A stretch of 5,192 bases of DNA, from the NCBI GenBank assembly GCA_003535195.1, contig DOHN01000131.1, forward strand, positions 1 through 5,192, given 5' to 3'. Numbering within the stretch: the first letter of the stretch is position 1; each line of letters opens with the position of its first letter. The position numbers were made by a program, and so were the translations under genes. The DNA is from Ruminiclostridium sp. (GTDB lineage: Bacteria; Bacillota; Clostridia; DSM-8532). Positions 1 through 5,192 of this stretch are shown here, piece after piece. The notes under the pieces are model-generated. The model ran no database searches. It was not told where the DNA came from and saw nothing but the letters and a program-made list of their open reading frames with translations.

Positions 1-56
1 AAACATTACTCTGCCGCTTTTCGTGTCGTTATGCTTTAGCGCCATGAGTAATGTTT
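1..56. repeat. Inverted pair of repeat ends (copies C and D)
   Basis: AAACATTACTC (1-11) and GAGTAATGTTT (46-56) are perfect inverted arms; with one bulge and one mismatch the pairing extends to about 18 bases per arm. Each arm also matches the end of the dispersed repeat: 1-18 matches 3570-3587 at 16 of 18, and the reverse complement of 38-56 matches the same stretch with one substitution and one inserted base. As RNA this would be a long hairpin with a loop of about 18 bases. The left copy runs into the window edge. Confidence 0.55.
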
Positions 57-70
57 CGTACGTCCTCAAG

Positions 71-89
71 AAAATCCGTCCTGGATTTT
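71..89 (-). terminator. Short hairpin downstream of the HAD gene, possible weak terminator
   Basis: AAAATCC (71-77) and GGATTTT (83-89) form a perfect 7-base-pair stem with a five-base loop, about 70 bases after the HAD stop codon. The T run is part of the stem and the GC content is low, so termination strength is doubtful. It lies between repeat copies A and D. Confidence 0.35.
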
Positions 90-100
90 ACTCGGTGGCT

Positions 101-138
101 CCGCAATTCTGCTCCGCTTACACACTTTAATATCACTC
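101..138 (-). repeat. Dispersed repeat, copy A, after the HAD phosphatase gene
   Basis: Matches 3543-3580 at 31 of 38 positions with no gaps, in the same orientation relative to the adjacent gene. It starts about 20 bases beyond the stop codon of the HAD gene. The best conserved blocks are CCGCAAT, CTGCTCCGCT and ATCACTC (plus-strand reading). Confidence 0.65.
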
Positions 139-158
139 ACGTCACTAAATTACGGATG

Positions 159-956
159 TCATTTCAGTACGAACTCGCGTATGACATGAGCAACGCCGTC
201 TTCTTCGTTGGAAAGCGTGACATAATCCGCCTTTTCCTTGATATCATCAGGAGCATTGCCCATGGCAACGCCCAGGCCGGCGTATTCAATCATGGAAAGA
301 TCATTGTATCCGTCGCCCACAGCAATCATCTCGCTTTGTTTGATGCCGTAATGCTCTCCCAGCTTCTCCATGGCAATTGCTTTGGAAGCGTTCTTATCCA
401 CAAATTCCAGAAAATACGGGCGGGAAGTATGGTAGTTTACATGATCGCTTAAAAGCCCGGCCATTTCCTTCTGGTATTTCTGGATCTCTTCTTCCTCACC
501 ATACCAAAGTACCTTTGTGGCGCCGTTTCGGGTCAGCTCTTGGATATTGCTGATGAGGACGGGCTCTACATTGGATATATGCTTATATTCTTCCACTCTT
601 GCATCCATGAGCGGGACAAACAGTCCGTTATCCTTCCAGACCATAACAGTAACACCGTATTTCAGGCCCAGCTCGACAATGTCTTTTGTGTCGGTCGGGG
701 AGAGCTTTTGCTCATAAAGGATTTCCTTGGACCTGCCCATAACAACCATGGCGCCGTTATATGTGATAAACGGAAGGTCCAGGTCCAGCATCTTGTTCAG
801 GTATTCTACGCCCTGAATGGGCCGGCCTGTGGCGATGGTGAAAATAAGACCGTTTTCCACACCAAGCCTGATGGTTTTTTTTGTGTTCTCGGTAAGCCGG
901 CTGTTGTCGTCCAGCAAAGTTCCGTCTATATCTACGGCCATAAGTTTATATGCCAT
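159..956 (-). CDS. Cof-type HAD-IIB family hydrolase (sugar-phosphate-type phosphatase)
   Basis: Predicted cytosolic Mg-dependent phosphatase of the haloacid dehalogenase superfamily, 265 residues, normal for the Cof/YidA group. All four HAD motifs are visible: motif I DIDGT at residues 9-13 (nucleophile D9, acid D11), motif II ATGR with T43, motif III K192, and motif IV GDGYND at 214-219 (metal ligands D215 and D219). The roughly 120-residue stretch between motifs II and III fits the C2-type cap that sets substrate choice. Known relatives dephosphorylate sugar phosphates, FMN or pyridoxal phosphate; the substrate here cannot be read from sequence. The frame is open to an ATG at 986, but I chose the ATG at 956: it has an AAGGAG site 7 bases upstream, the domain begins right there (MAYKLMAVDIDGT), and the predicted transcript starts near 986. 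It has its own promoter, so it is probably independent of the oxidoreductase pair upstream. Family assignment is secure; substrate is open. Confidence 0.95.
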   Translation of the reverse strand: MAYKLMAVDIDGTLLDDNSRLTENTKKTIRLGVENGLIFTIATGRPIQGVEYLNKMLDLDLPFITYNGAMVVMGRSKEILYEQKLSPTDTKDIVELGLKYGVTVMVWKDNGLFVPLMDARVEEYKHISNVEPVLISNIQELTRNGATKVLWYGEEEEIQKYQKEMAGLLSDHVNYHTSRPYFLEFVDKNASKAIAMEKLGEHYGIKQSEMIAVGDGYNDLSMIEYAGLGVAMGNAPDDIKEKADYVTLSNEEDGVAHVIREFVLK

Positions 957-963
957 TTCAATA

Positions 964-969
964 CTCCTT
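964..969 (-). promoter_or_regulatory. Ribosome binding site of the HAD phosphatase
   Basis: On the minus strand this reads AAGGAG, 7 bases before the ATG at 956. It decides the start in favour of 956 over the in-frame ATG at 986, which would add ten residues (MSALILRSIE) ahead of the HAD fold. Confidence 0.85.
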
Positions 970-992
970 AAAATTAATGCTGACATAAAAAA

Positions 993-1021
993 ATGCTAGC
1001 ATATCCATAGAACAGTGTCAA
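993..1021 (-). promoter_or_regulatory. Sigma-A promoter for the HAD phosphatase gene
   Basis: The minus strand has a perfect -35 TTGACA (1016-1021), a 17-base spacer and a -10 TAGCAT (993-998). The bases TGC directly before the -10 give an extended -10 (TGn). The transcript would start near 986, leaving a 5' leader of about 30 bases with the AAGGAG site. The -10 lies inside a perfect 10-base palindrome ATGCTAGCAT (993-1002). This is a prediction from consensus match only. Confidence 0.75.
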
Positions 1022-1034
1022 ACGGTAATCCTCT

Positions 1035-1163
1035 CTACAGAGTAAATTCTTTTACAGCTTCAAGGAGCCTGCCAGACAGATTTCTAACCTCAACCGAGCT
1101 ATTCTTAACATTCTTAACAAGTTCAGAGACCTGGCTGCACAGGCGCTTATTGTGACACAACAG
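1035..1163 (-). pseudogene. Possible remnant of the 3' end of a methyl-accepting chemotaxis protein gene
   Basis: A frame of 42 codons stays open on the minus strand from just after a TAA at 1164-1166 to a TAG at 1035-1037. It has no ATG and no ribosome binding site. Its translation contains SQVSELVKNVKNSSVEV and ends NLSGRLLEAVKEFTL, with hydrophobic residues spaced three and four apart as in a coiled coil. A tail of this kind, closing in a short Leu-x-x-x-Val-x-x-Phe-x-Leu pattern, is what many chemotaxis receptors have at their C-terminus. The piece is wedged between the oxidoreductase unit and the HAD promoter, with no upstream receptor gene in the window, so I read it as a scar of a deleted or displaced gene. 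The resemblance is from memory of the family; a chance open frame is the main alternative. Confidence 0.35.
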
Positions 1164-1178
1164 TTAATTCTTAATGAG

Positions 1179-2294
1179 TTAAAGTCTTCCGTCAAAATCA
1201 TCCTTATATTCCGGTTCCAAAGGAAATTTAACAGGGCATTTATCCCTCTGGGAACGGTAAATTGCCGTAAAAATCTCGACGGTTTTCCGGCCTTCTTCGC
1301 CGTCTATCAATGGTTCGGTGTCTTTGATGATGGACCTCAGGAAGTCTTCGATCTGCTTTTTATGGAAGTAGACGGTAGGATCTATCCGGTTAAACAGGTC
1401 CGTATCTTCCTTTTTCCATTTCTCAAGCAGCTGCTCTTCGCCTTTTACAGTCCAAAGGTCATTGACGGGAGGTTCGGTAATACTGGACATCCCTGCAATA
1501 AACATTGCGCCGCCGTCTGTCTGTACACCGAGGGCAGCACCATTCTCCCCATATACATGAACCTTTCCGTAGAGCGCCGGGTTTACAGAATTGGTCACAA
1601 GGATATTGCCTATTGCGCCGCTTTTAAACTTAATGACCGCTACGGCCGTATCTTCCACCTCAATATACGGGTGATTCAAATTTGACCAGCAGCCGTAGAT
1701 TTCATCGATGGGACCCATATACCACTGTAAAATATCGATCTGATGAGGCGCCTGATTAACCAGTACACCGCCGCCTTCTTCCTTCCATTTGCCGCGCCAG
1801 TGATCGCTGCTGTAATAGGCTTCATCCCGCCAGCCGAATATATTGACGGTCCCCAGTATGGGTCTTCCGATCTTTCCTTCATCAATGGCCCTTTTGATCC
1901 TCTGCACAGAGGGGTAGAACCTGCGCTGGCCCACCATGCCAAGCTTGATGCCATTCCCCTTTGCTGCCCCGATCATGGCGTCGCAATCCTCCAGGGAAGA
2001 TGCCAGAGGCTTCTCCACCAATACATGGATACCTGCTTTTGCCGCCCTTACGGCGACATCGGCATGATTGGGATGGGGGGTGCATATAATAACGGCATCC
2101 ACAACCTTTTTTGAGAACATTTCGTCAAGATCGTCGAATCCCTGCACATTATATTTTTCTGCAAATGCTTTTGCTTTTTGAAGGCTCCGGCTGTATACCG
2201 AAGTAAAATCAGCTTCTCCGATTTCTTTGAGTGCCTGGGCATGCAGATGAGACACTTTACCGCAGCCGATAATGCCCACTTTAACTTTATCCAT
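1179..2294 (-). CDS. Gfo/Idh/MocA family NAD(P)-dependent oxidoreductase
   Basis: Predicted cytosolic dehydrogenase of the glucose-fructose oxidoreductase / inositol 2-dehydrogenase / MocA family, 371 residues, a usual length. The N-terminal Rossmann domain shows GIIGCGKVS (GxGxxS at 10-15) for dinucleotide binding, then CTPHPNH at 71-77 and the signature EKP at 94-96 with K95 the usual catalytic lysine. The C-terminal alpha/beta domain carries GGGVLVNQAPHQIDIL (174-189), with H184 at the catalytic histidine position; N180 stands where many relatives have Asp. Members oxidise or reduce sugars, inositols, sugar acids or their derivatives; the substrate cannot be assigned. The ATG at 2294 has a G-rich site (AGGGGG) 9 bases upstream. 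It starts 21 bases after the stop of the zinc dehydrogenase gene, so the two are almost surely one transcript and may act in sequence on one carbohydrate or polyol. No clear terminator follows its TAA. Confidence 0.95.
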   Translation of the reverse strand: MDKVKVGIIGCGKVSHLHAQALKEIGEADFTSVYSRSLQKAKAFAEKYNVQGFDDLDEMFSKKVVDAVIICTPHPNHADVAVRAAKAGIHVLVEKPLASSLEDCDAMIGAAKGNGIKLGMVGQRRFYPSVQRIKRAIDEGKIGRPILGTVNIFGWRDEAYYSSDHWRGKWKEEGGGVLVNQAPHQIDILQWYMGPIDEIYGCWSNLNHPYIEVEDTAVAVIKFKSGAIGNILVTNSVNPALYGKVHVYGENGAALGVQTDGGAMFIAGMSSITEPPVNDLWTVKGEEQLLEKWKKEDTDLFNRIDPTVYFHKKQIEDFLRSIIKDTEPLIDGEEGRKTVEIFTAIYRSQRDKCPVKFPLEPEYKDDFDGRL

Positions 2295-2315
2295 TTGAAT
2301 GATCCCCCTATATAT

Positions 2316-3347
2316 TTAAGGTATTATTATCACTTTCATTAAGCCGGGCTCCCCTTTGTAAAGCCGGTCAAACCAGCCCGCTGCATCTTCCAGGCTGGAG
2401 GTGCTGCTGATAAAGGAATCCACATCAACTTTTCCGGAGGCGATCAGATCCAGGCAATCCGGGTATTCCCCGTTGGAGGCACAGGATCCGTATAAAGAGA
2501 GCTGGCGGGTCACGACGGTCTGGAGCGGCAAATCAATGGAAGGCTTGATATTGCCGACAAGAGTGAGACTGCCGCCTTTTTTGAGACTGGATATTGCAGT
2601 TTGGATTGTCGGCCCTATTCCTACTGCCTCGAAAGCTATATCGGCGCCGAGACCGGAGGTCAGCTTATATATTTCAGCCGGTACATCAACCTCGTCCGAT
2701 TTAAGGGCATGGGTTGCGCCGAACTTTTTAGCCATTTCCAATTTACCGGGTACTAGATCAACGGCAATGATTTTACCGCAGCCATTGACTTTGAGAAGCT
2801 GGATGATCAAAAGACCGATCATTCCTGCGCCTACAACAACAGCGGTATCATTGAGGGAAACGGGGGAACGTTTGATGGCATGAAAGGCTATGGAAAGGGG
2901 TTCTACCATGGCTGCCCGCTCAAAGGACAGTTCGTCGGACAGAGGGTAAAGAATATGCTGGGGCACTGCCACATACTCGGCAAAAGCGCCGTGGAATCTG
3001 TAATCCCCGCAGGAAACGCCCAACACTTTGCGGTTGTCGCACAGATTGATCTCACCGTGCCGGCAGAAATAACAGGATCCGCAATACACCGTTGAATCGA
3101 AAGTCACTCTGTCACCAGGCTTATAGGACTTGACATTCTCTCCGACCTTCTCGATAACACCGGCTGCTTCATGGCCCATAATGATGGGCGGAATCCGTCT
3201 TCCGGTGCTGCCATCCATGCCATGGACGTCGCTTCCGCAGATGGAACAGGCTTTTACTCGGATCAATACTTCATCCCTGCCGAATTCCGGAACAGGTACA
3301 TCCTCTACTGAGAAATTATTATATTCCTTCAGTACCAATGCTTTCAT
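2316..3347 (-). CDS. Zinc-dependent medium-chain dehydrogenase (sorbitol/threonine dehydrogenase-like)
   Basis: Predicted cytosolic, NAD-linked, zinc-dependent alcohol/polyol dehydrogenase of 343 residues, typical of the family. The GroES-like N-terminal domain supplies the catalytic zinc set C37, H59-E60 (GHEAAG motif) and E149. A structural zinc lobe is complete, with C89, C92, C95 and C103. The Rossmann domain has GAGMIG at 173-178, with D197 at the end of the second strand, which favours NAD over NADP. The overall look is of the sorbitol / galactitol-1-phosphate / threonine dehydrogenase branch, but nothing fixes the substrate. The frame stays open to an ATG at 3437; I chose 3347 because it has GGGAGG 8 bases upstream and the family N-terminus (MKALVLKEYNNF) begins there, whereas the 30 extra residues have no family character. 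First gene of a two-gene unit with the Gfo/Idh/MocA gene, behind the promoter at 3481-3509. No transporter or regulator gene is in view. Confidence 0.95.
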   Translation of the reverse strand: MKALVLKEYNNFSVEDVPVPEFGRDEVLIRVKACSICGSDVHGMDGSTGRRIPPIIMGHEAAGVIEKVGENVKSYKPGDRVTFDSTVYCGSCYFCRHGEINLCDNRKVLGVSCGDYRFHGAFAEYVAVPQHILYPLSDELSFERAAMVEPLSIAFHAIKRSPVSLNDTAVVVGAGMIGLLIIQLLKVNGCGKIIAVDLVPGKLEMAKKFGATHALKSDEVDVPAEIYKLTSGLGADIAFEAVGIGPTIQTAISSLKKGGSLTLVGNIKPSIDLPLQTVVTRQLSLYGSCASNGEYPDCLDLIASGKVDVDSFISSTSSLEDAAGWFDRLYKGEPGLMKVIIIP

Positions 3348-3355
3348 AAAATCAT

Positions 3356-3361
3356 CCTCCC
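3356..3361 (-). promoter_or_regulatory. Ribosome binding site of the zinc dehydrogenase
   Basis: Minus strand GGGAGG, 8 bases before the ATG at 3347. It supports this start over the upstream in-frame ATG at 3437. Confidence 0.85.
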
Positions 3362-3362
3362 A

Positions 3363-3380
3363 GTATATTAAGTATATTAA
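3363..3380. repeat. 9-base tandem direct repeat in the dehydrogenase leader
   Basis: Two exact head-to-tail copies of GTATATTAA (3363-3371 and 3372-3380, plus-strand reading) lie just upstream of the dehydrogenase ribosome binding site. The A/T-rich tract may simply keep the start region unfolded. Confidence 0.6.
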
Positions 3381-3403
3381 TAAAGTTAAACCAATCCGCT
3401 TTA

Positions 3404-3416
3404 AGCCGGACCGGCT
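3404..3416. promoter_or_regulatory. Perfect GC-rich dyad in the dehydrogenase leader
   Basis: AGCCGGACCGGCT is a perfect 6+1+6 palindrome inside the predicted 5' leader, about 60 bases downstream of the predicted transcript start. It could be an operator read as DNA, or a 5-base-pair RNA hairpin with a three-base loop. No run of T follows, so it is not a terminator. The role is inference. Confidence 0.4.
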
Positions 3417-3480
3417 CCTGGATATCTGATAGTTCACTTACATTGATTATGGACATTGACCCAAAACGATGCTGTTTTTA

Positions 3481-3509
3481 ATTCTAAAGCTTTCCCTCTT
3501 GTTTATCAA
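3481..3509 (-). promoter_or_regulatory. Sigma-A promoter for the two-gene oxidoreductase unit
   Basis: The minus strand reads -35 TTGATA (3504-3509, five of six to consensus), a 17-base spacer and -10 TAGAAT (3481-3486, five of six). The transcript would start near 3474, leaving a leader of roughly 125 bases before the ATG at 3347. That leader carries the GC-rich dyad at 3404-3416 and the 9-base direct repeat at 3363-3380. It separates this unit from the trmK/NIF3 genes upstream. Confidence 0.65.
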
Positions 3510-3542
3510 GCAAAACCCTGTCAAACTTTGATTCACGCCGCC

Positions 3543-3587
3543 CCGCAATCCTGCTCCGCTGACGTACTCAAACATCACTCTGGCGCT
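3543..3587 (-). repeat. Dispersed repeat, copy B, directly after the NIF3-family gene
   Basis: Bases 3543-3580 match 101-138 without gaps at 31 of 38 positions, and 3570-3587 match 1-18 at 16 of 18. The element begins immediately at the stop codon of the NIF3-family gene; read on the minus strand its core is GAGTGATGTTTGAGTACGTC followed by AGCGGAGCAGGATTGCGG. No terminator-type hairpin with a T run is evident here. Confidence 0.65.
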
Positions 3588-4393
3588 CAGGCGAAAGTAA
3601 AAATATCAGCGCCTTCATAGGGCAGAACGCCAAGATGTGGGAACTCGCTTTTGAGAAGAGCGCTCATTTCCTCCGCGAAGATCTTTTCGGTGCCATAGTG
3701 TCCCGCATCGATGGTAAACAGGCTATTTTCGGCAAGCTCCTGGGCGTCATGGTATTTGAGGTCGCCGGTTACCAGCACATCGGGCTTAAGGGTTTTCAGA
3801 TCATTCAGTATGCCCCGGTCATAAGCTCCGTTATAAACGGCCACTTTTGAAATGCTTTCAGGGACATACCCCACCAGCCGGACCGCAGGCAGAGAAAGCG
3901 TCATTTTAAGCATTTTAATGAAATTTTTCCCTTGGATAGCGTCCACCGTTCCATACCGGCCAAAACCGCCTTCCGAGTTGGCATAAAGATTTTTCTGAAT
4001 AACGCCGGTATCTTTGAGTCCAAGTTTTTTGCAAAGCAGGTCAGTAAGCCCACCCGCAGCCGAATCAAAATTCGTGTGGGCGCTGTATATGGCCAAATGA
4101 TTTGTCACAGCCTTTACCAGAAGCTCACCCTCCCGGGTATCCTCGGTAAAGACTTTTATTGCTTTAAAAATAGCCGGGTGATGGGATACAATGAGCTGAC
4201 AATCCTTCGAGATGGCAGTTTCCAGCGCGTCAAGGCAAACGTCCAAGCAGACCAGCACCCTGGCTACGCCGGTATTGGGATTTCCCAGTATCAGGCCGCT
4301 GTTGTCATAGCCTTCCTGAAGCTCTCTTGGAGCCAGTGTTTCGATATAGTTCATAATTTCAGATAGCTTTATACTAGATTTCGCATAGCCCAT
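3587..4393 (-). CDS. NIF3-family (YqfO/YbgI-like) dinuclear metal-binding protein
   Basis: Cytosolic protein of the NIF3 / DUF34 family, 268 residues. Relatives form hexameric rings with a two-metal site in each subunit; their biological role is poorly settled, with proposals including GTP cyclohydrolase I type 2-like activity. The visible signatures are YDNSGL at 29-34, VSHHP with H71 and H72, AHTNFD with H106 and D110, and near the end GHYGTE with H232 and E236, so the metal ligand set looks complete. At this length it is the compact YbgI-like form without the PII-like insert seen in Bacillus YqfO. The frame is open to an ATG at 4492, but the ATG at 4393 has GAGGAGG 7 bases upstream and begins the conserved domain. 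It overlaps the 3' end of trmK by 25 bases, which suggests translational coupling; the pair is commonly adjacent in Firmicutes. Its stop codon abuts a dispersed repeat. Confidence 0.95.
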   Translation of the reverse strand: MGYAKSSIKLSEIMNYIETLAPRELQEGYDNSGLILGNPNTGVARVLVCLDVCLDALETAISKDCQLIVSHHPAIFKAIKVFTEDTREGELLVKAVTNHLAIYSAHTNFDSAAGGLTDLLCKKLGLKDTGVIQKNLYANSEGGFGRYGTVDAIQGKNFIKMLKMTLSLPAVRLVGYVPESISKVAVYNGAYDRGILNDLKTLKPDVLVTGDLKYHDAQELAENSLFTIDAGHYGTEKIFAEEMSALLKSEFPHLGVLPYEGADIFTFA

Positions 4394-5049
4394 AGAAGTT
4401 CCTCCTCTTTTTGAAGGTTCCCGGCAGCAGACTGTGCTGCCCCAAGCCCTTTTACAATCTTTTCTTGCCTTCTGGTGCGGTCTTTGATCCAATCCTCCAG
4501 GAGCGGATCCCTTTTAGCCAAAAGCTTTTCTCCGATAACCTCATGGACAGGCGCCCAGCCATTCCTGATTTCTCCCGTATAATGAACCGACAGGGCCTGG
4601 TACAGTTTTTCCCCCTCGCGGGCAAGGCCCTCATCGTCAGCCTCAAAGCCATTTTTCCAAAGAAAAGGTCTTACTAACTCCTGCCCTACCATGGGCTGAA
4701 GAATGATGGATTTGGCTTTTTTTGCGATACTCAAAGAGTCGTTTAGAAGCCCGGTAATGAGGATTCCTCCCATACCGGCCATAACCACACAGTCGGCCTC
4801 CCCTGGCGACAATGGCTCAAGGCCGCTTCCCAAACGCAATTCCATTTGGTCTTGAAGCTTGTATTGCATCATGGTCCTTTCGGCTCTTTCCAGAGGGCCT
4901 TTCCTGACATCGCAGGCGATTGCTTTTCTGCAGCGTCCGTTCAAAAGGGCATAGGCCGGAAGCAGGGCGTGATCGGTTCCTATATCCGAAAGAATATCAC
5001 AGCGGGGAATCATATCATAAATAAGCCTGAGCCTGCCCTTTAAAACCAT
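4369..5049 (-). CDS. trmK: tRNA (adenine(22)-N1)-methyltransferase TrmK
   Basis: S-adenosylmethionine-dependent enzyme that methylates N1 of adenine 22 in the D-loop region of tRNA, cytosolic. Its 226 residues match the Bacillus enzyme in size. The Rossmann-like catalytic domain shows motif I LSDIGTDHALLP (20-31), the SAM-binding acidic turn CDVRKGPLERA (46-56, with D47) and VVMAGMGG (88-95), all characteristic of TrmK. LQPMVGQELVRPFLWKNGF follows, with Met where many relatives have Asn after QP. The last 60 or so residues are charged and helical, fitting the family's C-terminal coiled-coil domain. The ATG at 5049 has AGGAG 7 bases upstream. Its 3' end overlaps the next gene. In many Firmicutes this gene follows dnaG and rpoD, but here a terminator stands about 75 bases upstream, so it heads its own transcript or relies on read-through. 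Confidence 0.93.
   Translation of the reverse strand: MVLKGRLRLIYDMIPRCDILSDIGTDHALLPAYALLNGRCRKAIACDVRKGPLERAERTMMQYKLQDQMELRLGSGLEPLSPGEADCVVMAGMGGILITGLLNDSLSIAKKAKSIILQPMVGQELVRPFLWKNGFEADDEGLAREGEKLYQALSVHYTGEIRNGWAPVHEVIGEKLLAKRDPLLEDWIKDRTRRQEKIVKGLGAAQSAAGNLQKEEELLWAMRNLV
4401..4407 (-). promoter_or_regulatory. Ribosome binding site of the NIF3-family gene, inside trmK
   Basis: Minus strand GAGGAGG, 7 bases before the ATG at 4393 and within the last codons of trmK (encoding the Glu-Glu stretch). It fixes the start at 4393 and places initiation before trmK translation ends. Confidence 0.85.
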
Positions 5050-5122
5050 CTTAAATCTCCTAAACCGTGGGGGTTGTCATTATCATTAATCACTGCATTT
5101 AAAGCCGTATTGTACATACACA

Positions 5123-5148
5123 AAAAGCCCTTGATTTCAAGGGCTTTT
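5123..5148 (-). terminator. Rho-independent terminator upstream of trmK, possibly bidirectional
   Basis: AAAAGCCCTTG (5123-5133) pairs perfectly with CAAGGGCTTTT (5138-5148) around a four-base loop. Read on the minus strand the stem ends in five T; on the plus strand in four. It most likely ends a minus-strand transcript entering from beyond the right edge. The remaining bases 5149-5192 hold no recognisable coding sequence. Confidence 0.75.
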
Positions 5149-5192
5149 CATTGTGTCCACTCTATACGTGATTTGGTGGGCCTTCAGGGACT

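Noticed and set aside
51..452. Plus-strand open frame of 133 codons over the HAD gene 3' end
   Set aside because: It lies mostly antisense to a gene with all HAD motifs, begins in the repeat region, has no family-like motif, and is best explained as a shadow frame.
1152..1685. Plus-strand open frame of 177 codons antisense to the Gfo/Idh/MocA gene
   Set aside because: The minus-strand frame carries the complete family motifs through this stretch; the plus-strand product has no recognisable domain and no convincing ribosome binding site.
3348..3437. N-terminal extension of the zinc dehydrogenase to an ATG at 3437
   Set aside because: The extra 30 residues are not family-like, and a strong GGGAGG site and the usual MKALVL start lie at 3347.
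3348..3474. Riboswitch in the dehydrogenase leader
   Set aside because: The leader is about 125 bases, but it shows only one short hairpin, no terminator-antiterminator pair and no recognisable riboswitch core.
3519..3524. Perfect TTGACA on the minus strand as a -35 for the oxidoreductase unit
   Set aside because: No acceptable -10 hexamer lies 16-18 bases downstream (CAAGAG at 17); the TTGATA/TAGAAT pair just after it is far better.
4394..4492. N-terminal extension of the NIF3-family protein to an ATG at 4492
   Set aside because: It would lie entirely within trmK in another frame and gives a Cys/Arg-rich, non-family sequence; GAGGAGG sits properly before 4393.
5050..5122. A promoter for trmK between the terminator and the gene
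   Set aside because: GATAAT and TACAAT hexamers are present on the minus strand, but neither has a TTGACA-like partner at proper spacing, so no promoter is called.
5149..5192. 3' end of a minus-strand gene at the right edge
   Set aside because: All three frames give short, unrecognisable peptides with stops; nothing resembles the rpoD tail expected upstream of trmK in many Firmicutes.

Overview
The window looks like a chromosomal segment from a Gram-positive, probably clostridial (Lachnospiraceae-like) bacterium. The reasons are a TrmK-type tRNA methyltransferase next to a NIF3-family gene (a pairing typical of Firmicutes), strong purine-rich ribosome binding sites, sigma-A-type promoters and moderate GC. 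The genus is inference only. All five convincing genes lie on the minus strand, so transcription runs from high to low coordinates.

From right to left: a bidirectional-looking hairpin terminator (5123-5148) separates an unseen upstream unit from trmK (4369-5049, tRNA m1A22 methyltransferase). trmK overlaps the start of a NIF3-family dinuclear-metal protein gene (3587-4393). Next comes a 239-base intergenic region with a degenerate dispersed repeat, a good sigma-A promoter (3481-3509) and a roughly 125-base leader. This leads into a two-gene unit: a zinc-dependent medium-chain dehydrogenase (2316-3347) and, 21 bases on, a Gfo/Idh/MocA oxidoreductase (1179-2294). After this unit sits a short start-less reading frame resembling the tail of a chemotaxis receptor (1035-1163). 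A second well-formed promoter (993-1021) then drives a Cof-type HAD phosphatase (159-956). The left 158 bases hold further copies of the dispersed repeat and two inverted repeats.

Functionally there are three units: housekeeping (tRNA methylation plus NIF3), a probable carbohydrate or polyol oxidation pair of unknown substrate, and a stand-alone sugar-phosphate-type phosphatase. The genes are ordinary members of known families. The least explained material is non-coding: the repeat family found just after the stop codons of two unrelated genes, and the apparent receptor-gene remnant. I see no evidence for a new multi-gene system, CRISPR array, RNA gene or intact mobile element.
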